Positions 63,453 to 64,000 of a DNA stretch of 64,000 nucleotides are shown piece after piece; position 1 is the stretch's first letter; every line of letters begins with the position of its first letter. The position numbers and the translations under genes were made by a program. The notes beneath the pieces were generated by a model, which was given only the letters and a program-made list of their open reading frames with translations, ran no database searches and was not told where the DNA came from. This DNA comes from Pedobacter yonginensis. Lineage in GTDB: Bacteria > Bacteroidota > Bacteroidia > Sphingobacteriales > Sphingobacteriaceae. The stretch is taken from contig NZ_QGNZ01000001.1 in NCBI RefSeq assembly GCF_003173595.1, positions 1,364,001 to 1,428,000 on the forward strand, read 5' to 3'.

Positions 63453-64000
63453 TTACCAAGCCTGATCGCCAACTAAAGGCACAAACCTAAAGGTATCTAA
63501 AACAATTTTTTCATAATCTGTATCGCTCACACGTATTACAGTAACCATTTTCTGGGTTTTCTCGTCCCCCACCGGAATTACTAAAATTCCACCGATTTTT
63601 AATTGTTTGAGCAATATTTCCGGAACTAACGGAGCACCTGCCGTTACAATAATTTTATCGTATGGGGCATGCTCTGCAATACCTTTTGATCCATCACCAC
63701 AATAAAATGTTGGCCTGTAACCCATTCCAGGTAAAACTTGTATGGTTCGATTAAAAATATTTTCCTGCCTTTCTATGGTAAATACATTTGCGCCGAGTTC
63801 CATCAAAATGCAGGTTTGATAGCCAGAGCCAGTACCGATTTCCAAAACCTTATCGCCCTTTTTTATGTGCAACAATTCACTTTGGTAGGCAACGGTATAT
63901 GGCTGAGAAATGGTTTGTCCATCACCTATGGGGAAAGCAATGTCTTTGTATGCTTGATTCCAAAAAGTTTCATCAAAAAAGAAATGGCGAGGAACTTTGC
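63453..64000 (-). CDS. pcm: Protein-L-isoaspartate O-methyltransferase, N-terminus beyond the window
   Basis: SAM-dependent repair enzyme that methylates isoaspartyl residues. The frame stays open to base 64000, so about 182 residues are visible and the start lies outside. The first visible residues are KVPRHFFFDETFWNQAY, followed by PIGDGQTISQPYTVAYQSE, the family's substrate-binding segments, then the SAM motif KVLEIGTGSGYQT and DKIIVTAGAP. A Met at 63875 would discard conserved sequence and is rejected as the start. Confidence 0.94.
   Translation of the reverse strand, partial: KVPRHFFFDETFWNQAYKDIAFPIGDGQTISQPYTVAYQSELLHIKKGDKVLEIGTGSGYQTCILMELGANVFTIERQENIFNRTIQVLPGMGYRPTFYCGDGSKGIAEHAPYDKIIVTAGAPLVPEILLKQLKIGGILVIPVGDEKTQKMVTVIRVSDTDYEKIVLDTFRFVPLVGDQAW

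Noticed and set aside
1..64000. Insertion sequence or transposase that could move the repeats
   Set aside because: No protein with transposase, integrase or RAYT motifs was found; any such enzyme must be encoded elsewhere.

Overview
The window looks like a chromosomal segment of a Bacteroidota bacterium, most likely Sphingobacteriaceae (Pedobacter or a close relative). The DNA is AT-rich. Several promoters fit the Bacteroidota pattern TTG-N17-20-TAnnTTTG. The gene content also fits: a TonB-dependent receptor with an N-terminal carboxypeptidase-regulatory-like domain, a secreted GH20 hexosaminidase, the 'alternative GlmU' protein, futalosine-pathway MqnC, paired M16 peptidases, DUF3857/transglutaminase proteins and a beta-propeller LytS-type kinase. 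The genus is inferred. No rRNA, tRNA, CRISPR array, transposase or prophage gene was recognised.

Layout. 1-1870: end of a polyprenyl synthase gene, then the rplU-rpmA operon. 1871-6362: two large tandem arrays around a small hypothetical gene and a DAACS symporter. 6363-10990: ECF sigma factor with an overlapping membrane protein, a DUF922 zincin, undecaprenol/diacylglycerol kinase, a lipoprotein and GH20. 11220-15752: trxB, an acyl-CoA carboxylase beta subunit, DUF2721, a MaoC-like hydratase and a LOG-family protein. 16494-20925: TonB receptor and guaB. 21313-25510: two DUF3857 proteins and ppnP. 25688-29473: M16 pair and mqnC. 29474-30879: a composite array. 30880-36354: two exported ferritin-like proteins divergent from a LytTR regulator and its propeller kinase. 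36606-43596: scpB, an acidic protein, a GNAT-like protein, an HTH protein, mpl, prmA, tpiA, alternative glmU and rpmE2. 43838-47419: amidase, DinB-like protein, a hypothetical gene, a further array and methylmalonyl-CoA epimerase. 47536-49771: iscS-iscU-iscA. 50013-54367: acyl-CoA synthetase, lysS and a small orphan. 54428-58634: PPOX-like protein, hypotheticals, a thioredoxin-like protein, ung and a GxxExxY protein. 59135-64000: Lrp-type regulator, mntR with an mntH-USP fusion, a thioredoxin-like protein, smpB and the pcm gene, cut by the window end.

Most genes are core housekeeping genes in short operons. The unusual content lies between genes. Five loci carry about 21 copies of one family of structured elements of about 95 nt. 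Each has a TAAACCYGAT start box, usually a central hairpin, a GCRGGRCTG-like box and a GTTCATTTCC end box. The hairpin sequence differs between loci, but copies are homogenised within a locus into tandem arrays with periods near 155, exactly 177, near 390 and exactly 194 bp. This is the best candidate here for an undescribed system. Two other repeat types are an inverted 9-bp-periodic repeat beside the GxxExxY gene and an inverted 7-bp-periodic repeat between iscU and iscA.
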